DNA of 9,713 nt. It comes from JAPLGD01 sp041302745. Lineage in GTDB: Bacteria > Bipolaricaulota > Bipolaricaulia > UBA7950 > UBA9294. This document shows positions 1 through 6,150 of this stretch, piece by piece; position 1 is the first letter of the stretch, and every line of letters starts with the position of its first letter. Made by a program: the position numbers and the translations under genes. Where the stretch lies: NCBI GenBank assembly GCA_041302745.1, contig JBFYQP010000106.1:1-9713 (forward strand). The letters are read 5' to 3'. The notes under the pieces were generated by a model that had not been told where the DNA came from, did no database searches, and was given only the letters and a program-made list of their open reading frames with translations.

Positions 1-344
1 TCGACCTCTTGACCCTCGTCGATCCCACCGGCGACGTCGATGTCGGGGCCGCGTACTCGCCCGTCGGCCGCTTGCTCGGCGGGCCTCGCGACGAGCATGC
101 GGAGCTCGCCCGCCTCGCGAGCCCCATCACGCACATCGATGACACCGACCCGCCGTTCCTGATCCTGCACGGCGACGCGGACGAAGTCGTCCCCTACAGC
201 CAGTCGGTCGCCTTCCACCAAGCGCTCGCCGCCGCCGGCGTCGATGCAAGCCTCTACCTGGTCGGCCGCGGCGCCCACGGCGGCTTCCCGCCCTTCGTCG
301 ACGGTCTTGTGAAGGCGTTCTTCGACCGGGCCCTCCGGCCCTAG
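1..344 (+). CDS. alpha/beta-hydrolase esterase, C-terminal part (5' truncated by window edge)
   Basis: The reading frame is open to the left edge (first full codon at base 3) and ends at TAG 342-344, so only about 113 C-terminal residues are present. They include the classic last third of an alpha/beta hydrolase. The stretch PPFLILHGDADEVVPYSQS supplies the catalytic aspartate (the Asp at 180-182, in the D-x-x-V-P context). The stretch GRGAHGGF supplies the catalytic histidine (276-278). The preceding ARLASPITHIDDTDPP segment is typical of esterases of the BD-FAE / acetyl-esterase group, which hydrolyse carboxylic esters. The nucleophile serine (GxSxG) must lie upstream, outside the window. 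The substrate cannot be inferred. A dienelactone-hydrolase or prolyl-oligopeptidase-like protein is possible but less likely. No terminator is visible in the 106 bases before the next gene. Confidence 0.85.
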   Translation, partial: DLLTLVDPTGDVDVGAAYSPVGRLLGGPRDEHAELARLASPITHIDDTDPPFLILHGDADEVVPYSQSVAFHQALAAAGVDASLYLVGRGAHGGFPPFVDGLVKAFFDRALRP

Positions 345-393
345 AGAAGACCGTCGCACTCACTTGCAGCTCGCGCGGGGAACGAGGGGTGGA

Positions 394-399
394 TACGAT
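394..399 (+). promoter_or_regulatory. possible -10 element (TACGAT) for the acetyltransferase gene
   Basis: TACGAT lies about 40 bases before the ribosome binding site of the GTG start at 451 and fits the TAnnnT core of a sigma70 -10 box. No recognisable -35 box is found 16-18 bases upstream, so this is a weak call. Confidence 0.22.
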
Positions 400-450
400 C
401 CGAACTCAGGCGCGGCGGCGCATCCGCCTCACCCGAGCAAAGGAGGAAGC

Positions 451-999
451 GTGCTCACCGGGTCTTCGATCATCCTGAGAACGTTCCGAGAACCCGATCT
501 GGAAGGCCTCTACGACCTGATCGCCGACGTTCGAACCATCGGGGATCACTGGCCGCTCAGGATCGGCTCGGAGTCGGAGTGGCTGAAGCGATTTCGAGAG
601 AACGGTTGGTGGACGGAGGACTTTGGACGCCTCCTCGTCACCGACCGCGCGGGAGAACGCCTGGGGTTCGTGAACTACTACAAGCCCTCCCACAGCTACC
701 AAGGGCTCGAGATCGGGTACCGGGTCTTCCGCCCCGAGGACCGCGGCCGGGGCGTCATGGGCGAAGCGATTCCGCTCTTCGTCGCCTACCTGTTCGAAGC
801 GAAGCCGATCGAGCGGATCCAAGCGCTCGCCCACCCCGAGAATCGGGCGTCGTGCAGGCTCCTCGAGCGGTCGGGGTTCACGTTCGAGGGGACGGTTCGG
901 CGCGCGCACTTCGATCGCGGCACGTTCCACGACCTCCGGATGTACTCGATCCTGCGCACGGAAGCGCCGAGACTGTCTACGCTCTTGGCTCCTGTGTAG
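451..999 (+). CDS. GNAT-family N-acetyltransferase (RimJ/RimL type)
   Basis: This 182-residue protein has the length and motif order of single-domain GNAT enzymes, which transfer acetyl from acetyl-CoA to an amine. The opening IILRTFREPDLEGL is the usual first strand of the RimJ/RimL subgroup. Motif A, which holds the CoA pyrophosphate, is R98-GRGVMG-G104. The later N131-RASCRLLERSG-F143 is the common ENxxSxxLLExxGF segment. I chose GTG 451 because AAAGGAGG (439-446) sits just upstream and the GNAT fold begins a few residues in. The frame stays open further 5' to a TTG at 364, but that extension is low-complexity and has no binding site. The substrate is unknown: this subgroup includes ribosomal-protein acetylases, aminoglycoside- or amino-acid-modifying enzymes and many unassigned members. 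The gene is 106 bases downstream of the esterase. Confidence 0.88.
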   Translation: MLTGSSIILRTFREPDLEGLYDLIADVRTIGDHWPLRIGSESEWLKRFRENGWWTEDFGRLLVTDRAGERLGFVNYYKPSHSYQGLEIGYRVFRPEDRGRGVMGEAIPLFVAYLFEAKPIERIQALAHPENRASCRLLERSGFTFEGTVRRAHFDRGTFHDLRMYSILRTEAPRLSTLLAPV

Positions 1000-1130
1000 G
1001 GAACGCCCCCTCTCCGGGGACACCCGCGGCAGTGGGTTTCGCGGCGAGGTTCTCGTAGGATTGCTCTCGGGACGGTCTCCGCGCGCAAAGTCCGGCTCGT
1101 CGCGCCCGGCAAGCAAGACGGAGGAGATCG

Positions 1131-3008
1131 ATGTCGGTTCGATGGATCGTGATCTTCGGGGTCGTCCTCTTGGGGCTGTTCCTCCTATTCCCGCCGTCCG
1201 CCGAGCGCGGCGACCACGCGGGCGTGCCGAGTCTCGAGAACGCCGACCCGCTCGGCGATCTCTCGGGGGTGGTGTTCCGGGAGTTCGTCGAGGAGTCGTA
1301 CCGGCGCATCCAGCGTCGAGATCCCGACACCCTCGTCTCGAGCGGCGTCGCACGGGACTACGGAGTTCAGGATCTCGGAACGTGGAGCGACCGCACCCGG
1401 GACTACCTCCAGGGGACGTACACCCTCGAAAGGGAGGCCCAGAAGGCACTCCGGGCCCGCGATCGTGCGGCGCTCGGCGCCGAGGATCGTTTGACCTACG
1501 ACGTCTACGAGTGGTACCTCGACGACCGCATCCGATGGCACGGCTTCGCGGACGTCGACTACTGCAACAACGCATACGACCTGCAAAGCGCTGTGTTCGG
1601 CTTCATGACCACGTTCCCGTTGGCGACCGCATCCGACGCTGCGGCGTACCTCCGTCGCTTGGCGACATTCGACGAGTGGATGGACCAGGCCATCGAGGGA
1701 TTCCGCCGCCGAGAGGCCGCGGGGGCTCTCCCGCCCTCGCTGCTCCTTCGGCAGGCGCTCGCCGCGACAGCGCAAGCACTGCCGGCGGACGAGGCCGGAG
1801 CGCGGAACCCCGAAGACTCTCCGTTGTACACCGCGTTTCGCGATCGACTGCAGGCGGCCGGGTTTGCCCAGTCGGACAGCGAGTCGTGGCTTGCAGAAGC
1901 CCGGACAAGCCTCGCCGAGGCAGTCATTCCCGCGTTCGGCCGCCTCGCGACGTACATCGCGGAGCAGCAAGGCCGCGCAGGCGACGCCCTGAGCGCCGGA
2001 CGACTCGCGAACGGTGAAGCGTTCTACGCCGCATCGCTCCACCACCACACGACAACCGACTGGTCGCCGCAGGCGATCCATGAACGAGCCCGCGCCGAAG
2101 TCGCTCGGATCGCCGGCGAGATGAGATCCTGCACGGAGGCGATGGGATGGCCCGCCGACCTGACGGCCTCCGAGATCGACCAGCGAATCTCCGAGGCGAA
2201 TGTCCCCATCGAGGGCGACGCCCTCCTCGCCGAGTACCAGCGCCTGATCGACCGCGCCGGCGCGGCGTTGCCGGCGCACTTCGCTCGTCTCCCCAAAGCC
2301 GGCGTCGTCCTGGAGGTCGATCCGAACGCCACGTTCGCCTACTACGCCGGACCGGCGCTCGACGGTTCGCAGCCCGGTCGCGTCGTCACGAACCTCGTGA
2401 GCGCGATCCCGTATACCCCGTACGACGAGCCGGTTCTCATGCACCACGAGTCGGTCCCCGGCCACCACCTCCAGATCGCGCTCGCCCTAGAACTCGACCT
2501 CGTCAACGTGCGCCGCGACACCCTGACCAGCCTCTACGACTGGCATCCCTCGTTCCAGCCCTACGTCGAGGGGTGGGCCCTCTACGGGGAAGGACTCGCG
2601 GCGGAGATGGGACTCTACGACGACGATCCACTCGGGAACCTGTGCCGGCTGCGCCTCGAGCTCCAGCGAACCGCGCGGAGCGTCGTCGACACTGGGATTC
2701 ACGCGTACGGCTGGACGTGGGACGATGCAGCGAACTACCTCGCGACCGTGACGGGAGCACATCCACGCCCGAGCGCCGCGCTTCGCTACTTCACCCAACC
2801 CGGCCAATCGTGCGGCTACACGCTGGGGATGTGGACGATCCGCGACGCGCGCCGGCGTGCGATGGACCGGCTGGGCGACGCGTTCGACCTCCGGGAGTTC
2901 CACCGCGTCGTTCTCGAGGCCGGTCCGATGCCGCTCGCGCTCCTCGATCGGTGCGTGGACGAGTGGATTGAAGAGCGACTCGCCGCCCCGTTCTCTCCCC
3001 GTCCCTAA
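1131..3008 (+). CDS. DUF885-family putative zinc metallohydrolase, membrane-anchored
   Basis: This 625-residue protein is near the usual length of DUF885 proteins. Residues 4-21 are hydrophobic (WIVIFGVVLLGLFLLF) after a single Arg, with no lipobox cysteine, so it is either anchored by one N-terminal helix or exported. The body begins near residue 40. The family signature H439-E-S-V-P-G-H-H446 is intact, with LQIALALE following. Downstream comes E480-GWALYG-E487, the second acidic cluster. In this family the His and Glu residues of these two segments are taken to bind a catalytic metal, as in gluzincin peptidases, although few members have been tested. The predicted role is therefore peptide or amide hydrolysis outside the cytoplasm. 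ATG 1131 is preceded by GGAGGAG at 1120-1126. A weak -10-like TAGGAT lies at 1056-1061. The gene looks complete, with no frameshift. Confidence 0.87.
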   Translation: MSVRWIVIFGVVLLGLFLLFPPSAERGDHAGVPSLENADPLGDLSGVVFREFVEESYRRIQRRDPDTLVSSGVARDYGVQDLGTWSDRTRDYLQGTYTLEREAQKALRARDRAALGAEDRLTYDVYEWYLDDRIRWHGFADVDYCNNAYDLQSAVFGFMTTFPLATASDAAAYLRRLATFDEWMDQAIEGFRRREAAGALPPSLLLRQALAATAQALPADEAGARNPEDSPLYTAFRDRLQAAGFAQSDSESWLAEARTSLAEAVIPAFGRLATYIAEQQGRAGDALSAGRLANGEAFYAASLHHHTTTDWSPQAIHERARAEVARIAGEMRSCTEAMGWPADLTASEIDQRISEANVPIEGDALLAEYQRLIDRAGAALPAHFARLPKAGVVLEVDPNATFAYYAGPALDGSQPGRVVTNLVSAIPYTPYDEPVLMHHESVPGHHLQIALALELDLVNVRRDTLTSLYDWHPSFQPYVEGWALYGEGLAAEMGLYDDDPLGNLCRLRLELQRTARSVVDTGIHAYGWTWDDAANYLATVTGAHPRPSAALRYFTQPGQSCGYTLGMWTIRDARRRAMDRLGDAFDLREFHRVVLEAGPMPLALLDRCVDEWIEERLAAPFSPRP

Positions 3009-3218
3009 TCCCGTCGCGCAGCATCGCGCCGATTGTTCGCACCCAACTCCTCCTCACCTACTGGATCTGCGCCAAGCCGCGTCGGGACGCGGAGCGAGCG
3101 GCGAACGCGAGGCGAAAGCCGCTATCGTACTACATTCGACGCGACGGCGGGCCGGGGGGCGAAGGGACAAGCTCGAGCTGATCGTCCGTCCACGCGCCCC
3201 GCACCGAGATCCTCGGAC
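3009..3218. other. non-coding gap without a recognisable gene
   Basis: About 210 bases follow the DUF885 stop before the next promoter. Frames open here give only Arg/Ser/Pro-rich translations with no plausible start or ribosome binding site. I see no T-tailed hairpin, so the end of the DUF885 transcript is not explained. The stretch is G/C-rich (for example the G-run near 3155) and could hold a factor-dependent termination site, but nothing specific can be supported. Confidence 0.5.
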
Positions 3219-3246
3219 TTGACAGGGGCGGAAGACGTGATAGGCT
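3219..3246 (+). promoter_or_regulatory. sigma70-like promoter for the Thr-rich lipoprotein gene
   Basis: A perfect -35 box TTGACA at 3219-3224 is followed after 16 bases by TAGGCT (3241-3246), which keeps the T1, A2 and T6 positions of the -10 box. Transcription would start near 3253 and give a leader of about 90 bases before the ATG at 3342. The perfect -35 is unusual for this window, where most genes show only a -10 box. Confidence 0.5.
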
Positions 3247-3268
3247 CATATGTAACCTGGATCACATT

Positions 3269-3332
3269 CCGGGTCCGCGCGTTTCGGGAGACCCTCGGCT
3301 CTGGGCGCGGAACGGTACCCCGAGGGAAGGAG
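3269..3332 (+). promoter_or_regulatory. structured 5' leader with two competing hairpins next to the ribosome binding site
   Basis: GGGTC (3271-3275) can pair with GACCC (3290-3294). CCCTCGG (3292-3298) can pair with CCGAGGG (3320-3326). The two stems share bases 3292-3294, so they cannot form together. The second stem ends directly against the ribosome binding site AAGGAG (3327-3332). This layout could modulate translation of the lipoprotein at 3342. It matches no riboswitch class I recognise, and stems this short arise by chance in GC-rich DNA. Confidence 0.25.
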
Positions 3333-3341
3333 ATAAACACA

Positions 3342-3887
3342 ATGAAGCGAACTGCTTCTTTCGCAATCGCGCTTTGCGCTTTGGTTAGCCTTGCGTTGGT
3401 TCTGATGTTGGCTGGATGCGGCGAGAAGGCCTCGACGACATCCACGACGAAGCCGGCAGCCACGGCGACAACGTCGACGACGAAGCCGGCGACCACGGCG
3501 GCCGCCCCGGCAACGACCACCAAGCCGGCAACCACGGCCACGACACCGGCGACGACCACCACGAAGCCGGCGACCACGGCCACGACGCCGGCAACCACGA
3601 CCACCACGAAGCCGGCGACAACCACCACAACGCCTGCGACAACCACCACGACGAAGCCGGCGACCACAACGACAACGACCACGACCGCTCCTGCGGCAAC
3701 CGTGACGGTGACAACCCCGGCGACGACCACCACGGTCACGACCCCGGCGGGAACCGCGACGGTGACAACCCCGGGAACGACCACGACGGTCACGGCCCCG
3801 ACCGTGACGCAGTCGCCGTCGACGACGGCGCCTGCAGCGCCGGCCGCGACCACAACCGCGCCTGCGACGACGACCCCGAAGCCGTAG
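3342..3887 (+). CDS. Thr/Ala/Pro-rich repeat lipoprotein without a globular domain
   Basis: The start is ATG 3342 with AAGGAG at 3327-3332. The product is 181 residues. The signal peptide has Lys-Arg at 2-3, a hydrophobic core to about residue 23 and the lipobox LAG-C26, so a lipid-anchored, exported protein is expected. After GCGEKAS the rest (residues 30-181) is almost only Thr, Ala, Pro and Val. First come KPA-type units of 11, 13, 14, 15 and 15 residues, then two VTTP-type units of 18 residues. There is no folded domain, and the protein ends in TTTPKP. Such sequences act as extended, possibly glycosylated cell-surface stalks or spacers, but no function can be assigned. The next gene encodes a lipoprotein with a similar start and linker plus a domain. 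It could be a spacer protein, a decayed paralogue, or a repeat that has expanded. That it is translated is supported by the promoter, binding site and lipobox. Confidence 0.78.
   Translation: MKRTASFAIALCALVSLALVLMLAGCGEKASTTSTTKPAATATTSTTKPATTAAAPATTTKPATTATTPATTTTKPATTATTPATTTTTKPATTTTTPATTTTTKPATTTTTTTTAPAATVTVTTPATTTTVTTPAGTATVTTPGTTTTVTAPTVTQSPSTTAPAAPAATTTAPATTTPKP
3450..3698 (+). repeat. imperfect in-frame tandem repeat coding for KPA(T/A)n units
   Basis: AAGCCGG recurs at 3450, 3483, 3522, 3564, 3609 and 3654, so successive units are 33, 39, 42, 45 and 45 bases. All are multiples of three and keep the lipoprotein frame. Each unit encodes Lys-Pro-Ala followed by a growing Thr/Ala-rich tail with an inner PA step. 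Unit ends are not exact, which indicates old or diverging copies rather than a recent duplication. Confidence 0.8.
3705..3812 (+). repeat. two 54-base in-frame repeats coding for VTTP-type units
   Basis: The 16-base sequence ACGGTGACAACCCCGG occurs at 3705-3720 and again at 3759-3774, a period of 54 bases (18 residues). Each unit encodes TVTTP(A/G)TTTTVT(T/A)P followed by four to five variable residues. The block lies just after the KPA repeat in the same gene. Confidence 0.7.
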
Positions 3888-3902
3888 GCTACTGCTCAAA
3901 CG

Positions 3903-3953
3903 CACCCAAGCGGGTGTCGAAGCGGAGCGCCGAGGCTCAAACGGAGCCGCTCC
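3903..3953 (+). other. two small hairpins between the paired lipoprotein genes
   Basis: CACCC (3903-3907) pairs with GGGTG (3912-3916) across AAGC. GGAGC (3924-3928) plus GGCTC (3934-3938) can pair with GAGCC (3944-3948) plus GCTCC (3949-3953), leaving a five-base bulge. No T-run follows, so these are not intrinsic terminators. The 87-base gap between the two genes suggests they may be co-transcribed from the promoter at 3219, with these stems as RNA processing or translational elements. Confidence 0.28.
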
Positions 3954-3974
3954 GAAGTCAAGGAGGAGGAGAGG

Positions 3975-4634
3975 GTGCAGCATCGAGCCGGTCAGGCGTA
4001 CGCCCTGGTGGGGCTGCTGATCCTCGCCGTTGCTCTCCTGTGCGTCGGGGGATGCACGGAGAAGGCGGCAAAGACGACGCCAAGCCCCACGGCGGCTTCG
4101 CCGACGGCTACGCCCTCCACGACAGGCTCGACCGCGGCCAAACCCTCGACCGCAACCGCTTCGACACCTGCTTCCACACCGCCCAAAGCACAGACCGCTG
4201 GCAAGCCGGCCCCCGAGCCGGCCTTCTTGTCGCCGGGTCAGGTCTTGGCGTGGAAGCGTGGCGGGACAACGTACAGCCTCTGCGACCGGCTGACCATCTA
4301 CGCCGACGGCCGGGCCGTGGCAACCTCCTGCAAGGGCCAAGGGGAAGCGGAGCGCGGAAGCCTGATGCTCAATGAGGCGCAGCGGAATCAGCTGAACGAG
4401 TGGTTGCGCACGCTCAAGCCTCTCGATCGGGAAGAAAGCGGAGACACGACTGCGAACGCAGTCCCCGGGCGTCTCGCGATCGTGGGCTCGGGCGATCGGG
4501 ATGCCACAACCTCGGACGTGGCAGCTCTTCGCGGCTTCGCCGCCACCCTCTTCGAACAGGCCGTGCGAGCCGGCCTCTCCATACCTGCCCCGGCGACACC
4601 GCAGAGCGACTCGAAGTCCGAAGTCACCTTCTAG
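3975..4634 (+). CDS. lipoprotein with Thr/Pro linker and a Cys-pair C-terminal domain of unknown function
   Basis: GTG 3975 follows AAGGAGG (3960-3966). The 219-residue product has a signal peptide with hydrophobic core at about 9-23 and the lipobox VGG-C27. A Ser/Thr/Ala/Pro linker spans about residues 28-83 and resembles the preceding lipoprotein (both read GC-x-EKA after the lipobox). The C-terminal domain (about 84-208) starts FLSPGQVLAWKRGG and contains a strand-rich stretch with C103 and C119 around LTIYADGRAVATS. A charged helical segment follows (MLNEAQRNQLNEWLRTL), then a helix before the disordered tail. The two cysteines could form a disulfide outside the cytoplasm. The TIYADG turn recalls a class of small secreted or lipid-anchored domains of unknown function, and I cannot name a family. 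Predicted location: anchored in the membrane facing outward. The function is not known. Confidence 0.82.
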   Translation: MQHRAGQAYALVGLLILAVALLCVGGCTEKAAKTTPSPTAASPTATPSTTGSTAAKPSTATASTPASTPPKAQTAGKPAPEPAFLSPGQVLAWKRGGTTYSLCDRLTIYADGRAVATSCKGQGEAERGSLMLNEAQRNQLNEWLRTLKPLDREESGDTTANAVPGRLAIVGSGDRDATTSDVAALRGFAATLFEQAVRAGLSIPAPATPQSDSKSEVTF

Positions 4635-4684
4635 CAGCCCGCGACCGCGGCGCCGGCCGGCTCGTCGCTCATAGCCGTTCGATG

Positions 4685-4690
4685 CTATGC
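4685..4690 (+). promoter_or_regulatory. -10 element (TATGCT) for a leaderless or near-leaderless HAD transcript
   Basis: TATGCT ends 9 bases before GTG 4700. Transcription would start about 4697-4698, at or next to the start codon, and no ribosome binding site is present. A clear -35 box is lacking. Confidence 0.35.
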
Positions 4691-4699
4691 TGTCGGTCT

Positions 4700-5425
4700 G
4701 TGAGCGCAGGACAAGGAAACGGCGGGCCCACCCACGGGCGAGCGACGATCCGCGCACTCGTGTTCGACTTCGACGGCCTGATCCTCGATACCGAGACCCC
4801 CCTTCAGCTGTCCTGGGAGGAGATCTACTCCCAGGTTGGGCTCTCGGTTCCTCCGGCTCACTGGGCGTCTCTTCTCGGAGCCGCCGCAGACCCTCCGGAG
4901 GCGTATGCCCTCCTAGAGAAGCACCTCGGGCATTCCATCGACCGTGAGGCAGTCCGTCGGAGGCGATTGCGGCGCGAGCACGAGCTCCTGGCCGCGGAGG
5001 CGATCCTCCCCGGCGTCACGGAGCTAATCCGCGAGGCTCAATCCCGGGGCCTGGGCCTAGCGGTCGCTTCGAGTTCCGACCGCGCGTGGGTCGAAGGACA
5101 CCTTCGGGCATTCGGCCTCCTGTCAAGCTTCGACGCCCTCCTGTGCGCCGAAGACGTCACGCTCGTCAAGCCCGATCCCCAGCTCTACACGGCGGCCTTG
5201 TGCGCCCTCGGCGTCCGCGCCGACGAGGCCATCGCGTTCGAAGACTCGGCCCACGGCGCCGAGGCGGCCCGACGCGCCGGCCTCTTCGTGGTCGTCGTCC
5301 CCAATCGAGTGACTCGACACGCCACCTTCCCAAACGCCGATTTGGTCGTCAGTTCCATCGCCGAGCGATCTCTGAACGAGTACATCCACGCGGCGGAGAA
5401 GGGCAAGCGCAAGTCCGTAGGCTAG
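4700..5425 (+). CDS. HAD-superfamily hydrolase (beta-phosphoglucomutase / phosphoglycolate phosphatase-like)
   Basis: From GTG 4700 the protein is 241 residues. It has all four HAD motifs: F22-D-F-D-G26 (nucleophile D23 and acid/base D25), A123-SSS (motif II serine), K157-PDP (motif III lysine) and F180-EDS-A184 (motif IV acids for Mg2+). An alpha-helical cap (about residues 34-100) lies between motif I and the core, as in subfamily I enzymes. It should be a cytoplasmic Mg2+-dependent phosphatase or phosphomutase acting on a small phosphorylated metabolite; the substrate is open. The start is uncertain. GTG 4700 gives about 22 residues before motif I. ATG 4682 is in frame but also lacks a ribosome binding site, and it lies upstream of the predicted transcription start. 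A start close to motif I would be more usual for the family, but no ATG or binding site is found there. Confidence 0.88.
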   Translation: MSAGQGNGGPTHGRATIRALVFDFDGLILDTETPLQLSWEEIYSQVGLSVPPAHWASLLGAAADPPEAYALLEKHLGHSIDREAVRRRRLRREHELLAAEAILPGVTELIREAQSRGLGLAVASSSDRAWVEGHLRAFGLLSSFDALLCAEDVTLVKPDPQLYTAALCALGVRADEAIAFEDSAHGAEAARRAGLFVVVVPNRVTRHATFPNADLVVSSIAERSLNEYIHAAEKGKRKSVG

Positions 5426-5444
5426 GCGGATCATACCCAGGCGC

Positions 5445-5450
5445 TATAAT
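5445..5450 (+). promoter_or_regulatory. consensus -10 element (TATAAT) for the PKD lipoprotein gene
   Basis: A perfect TATAAT lies 16 bases before ATG 5467, between the HAD stop (5425) and the ribosome binding site GGGAGGG (5457-5463). The transcript would start about 5457, leaving a leader of only about 10 bases. No matching -35 box is seen, so either the -10 box dominates or an activator is needed. Confidence 0.42.
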
Positions 5451-5466
5451 GAGGACGGGAGGGCAC

Positions 5467-6120
5467 ATGAAACGTTCACTCCGTTGGGTTTGGTTGCTGT
5501 TGATGGTGGGAGCACTGGCAGCCGTGGGGGGATGCAAGTTGTTCAACGCCGACCCTGTCGCTGACTTTGACTGGTCGCCAAACGAGCCGCTGGCGCGCGC
5601 GGAGGTCGAGTTCGAGGACGACTCGACGGACGAGGGCGGGCTGTTCGGTGGTGGCGGCATCGTCTCGTGGGATTGGGATTTCGACGACGGCGATTCGGCC
5701 AGCGGCCGGAACCCAACGCACGAGTTCGAGACGAGCGGCGACTACGACGTGACCTTGACGGTGACCGACGGGGGCGGGAAGTCCAGTATCGTCCAGAAGA
5801 CGGTCGAGATCACAGCGAGTCTCGACGGCACATGGCGCGGGAACATCATTGACAACAACGGAATCGCCAACGACATGGAACTCGTCATCCGCCACTCTGC
5901 GACCGGTGGAATCTCGGGGGAGTGCTACATGCTCGGCGCGGAGCTTGCCTGCGACGCGATGTCGTTTGACCCCACGACGAAGCGGGTCCGGTTCAACTTG
6001 GTGGATCTCGGCATCCGTCTAGATGGGACACTCGATGCGTCCGAGACGCGGATCGAAGGCGATTGGTACATCCTCGGCGCGCCTGTTCAAATGTGGGGCT
6101 GGGACGTCTCGCTTCAGTAG
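5467..6120 (+). CDS. PKD-domain lipoprotein with a small C-terminal beta domain
   Basis: ATG 5467 follows GGGAGGG (5457-5463) and encodes 217 residues. The signal peptide has Lys-Arg at 2-3, a hydrophobic core at about 7-19 and the lipobox VGG-C23. A PKD domain occupies about 30-116. It begins PVADFDWSP, carries the hallmark SWDWDFDDGD (67-76), then HEFETSGDYDVTLTVTD, and ends VQKTVEIT. PKD domains are immunoglobulin-like beta folds found outside the cell, usually as spacers or in protein and sugar binding. A second domain (about 118-217) starts LDGTWRGNI, holds a likely disulfide pair C153/C162 and repeats the GT(L)D/IxGDW pattern of small antiparallel beta-barrel domains; I cannot name it. 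The acidic, Gly-rich insert near 50-64 enlarges the first PKD loop. Predicted site: lipid-anchored on the outer face. The gene is followed directly by a strong hairpin. Confidence 0.86.
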   Translation: MKRSLRWVWLLLMVGALAAVGGCKLFNADPVADFDWSPNEPLARAEVEFEDDSTDEGGLFGGGGIVSWDWDFDDGDSASGRNPTHEFETSGDYDVTLTVTDGGGKSSIVQKTVEITASLDGTWRGNIIDNNGIANDMELVIRHSATGGISGECYMLGAELACDAMSFDPTTKRVRFNLVDLGIRLDGTLDASETRIEGDWYILGAPVQMWGWDVSLQ

Positions 6121-6150
6121 CCCGTCAGCGGGATTCTGACTAGCACTCCC

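Noticed and set aside
364..450. Upstream TTG start extending the acetyltransferase by 29 residues
   Set aside because: The extension is low-complexity and lacks a ribosome binding site, while GTG 451 has a strong one.
406..2468. Long minus-strand frames opposite the acetyltransferase and DUF885 genes
   Set aside because: They are antisense to complete, motif-bearing genes. No domain or plausible ribosome binding site was seen.
3033..3341. Upstream ATG extending the Thr-rich lipoprotein by 103 residues
   Set aside because: It would bury the signal peptide, run through the TTGACA promoter and lack a binding site. ATG 3342 has AAGGAG and gives a proper lipobox.
3122..3853. Minus-strand Val/Ala-rich frame that resembles a membrane protein
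   Set aside because: The Val/Ala runs are the reverse complement of the Thr repeat. There is no start signal, and it overlaps the real promoter.
3416..4375. Long + strand frame reading His/Asp/Gly-rich (HEAGDHGHDAGNHDHH-like), which looks like a metal-binding protein
   Set aside because: It is the other frame of the T-free Thr/Ala/Pro repeat, which cannot contain stop codons. Its ATG lies inside the lipobox region of the real lipoprotein, and it runs on through the second lipoprotein gene without any domain.
3246..4757. Long minus-strand frame (503 residues, Arg/Gly-rich) opposite the lipoprotein genes
   Set aside because: It is the complement of two well-supported lipoprotein genes with lipoboxes and ribosome binding sites. 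The translation is low-complexity Arg/Gly.
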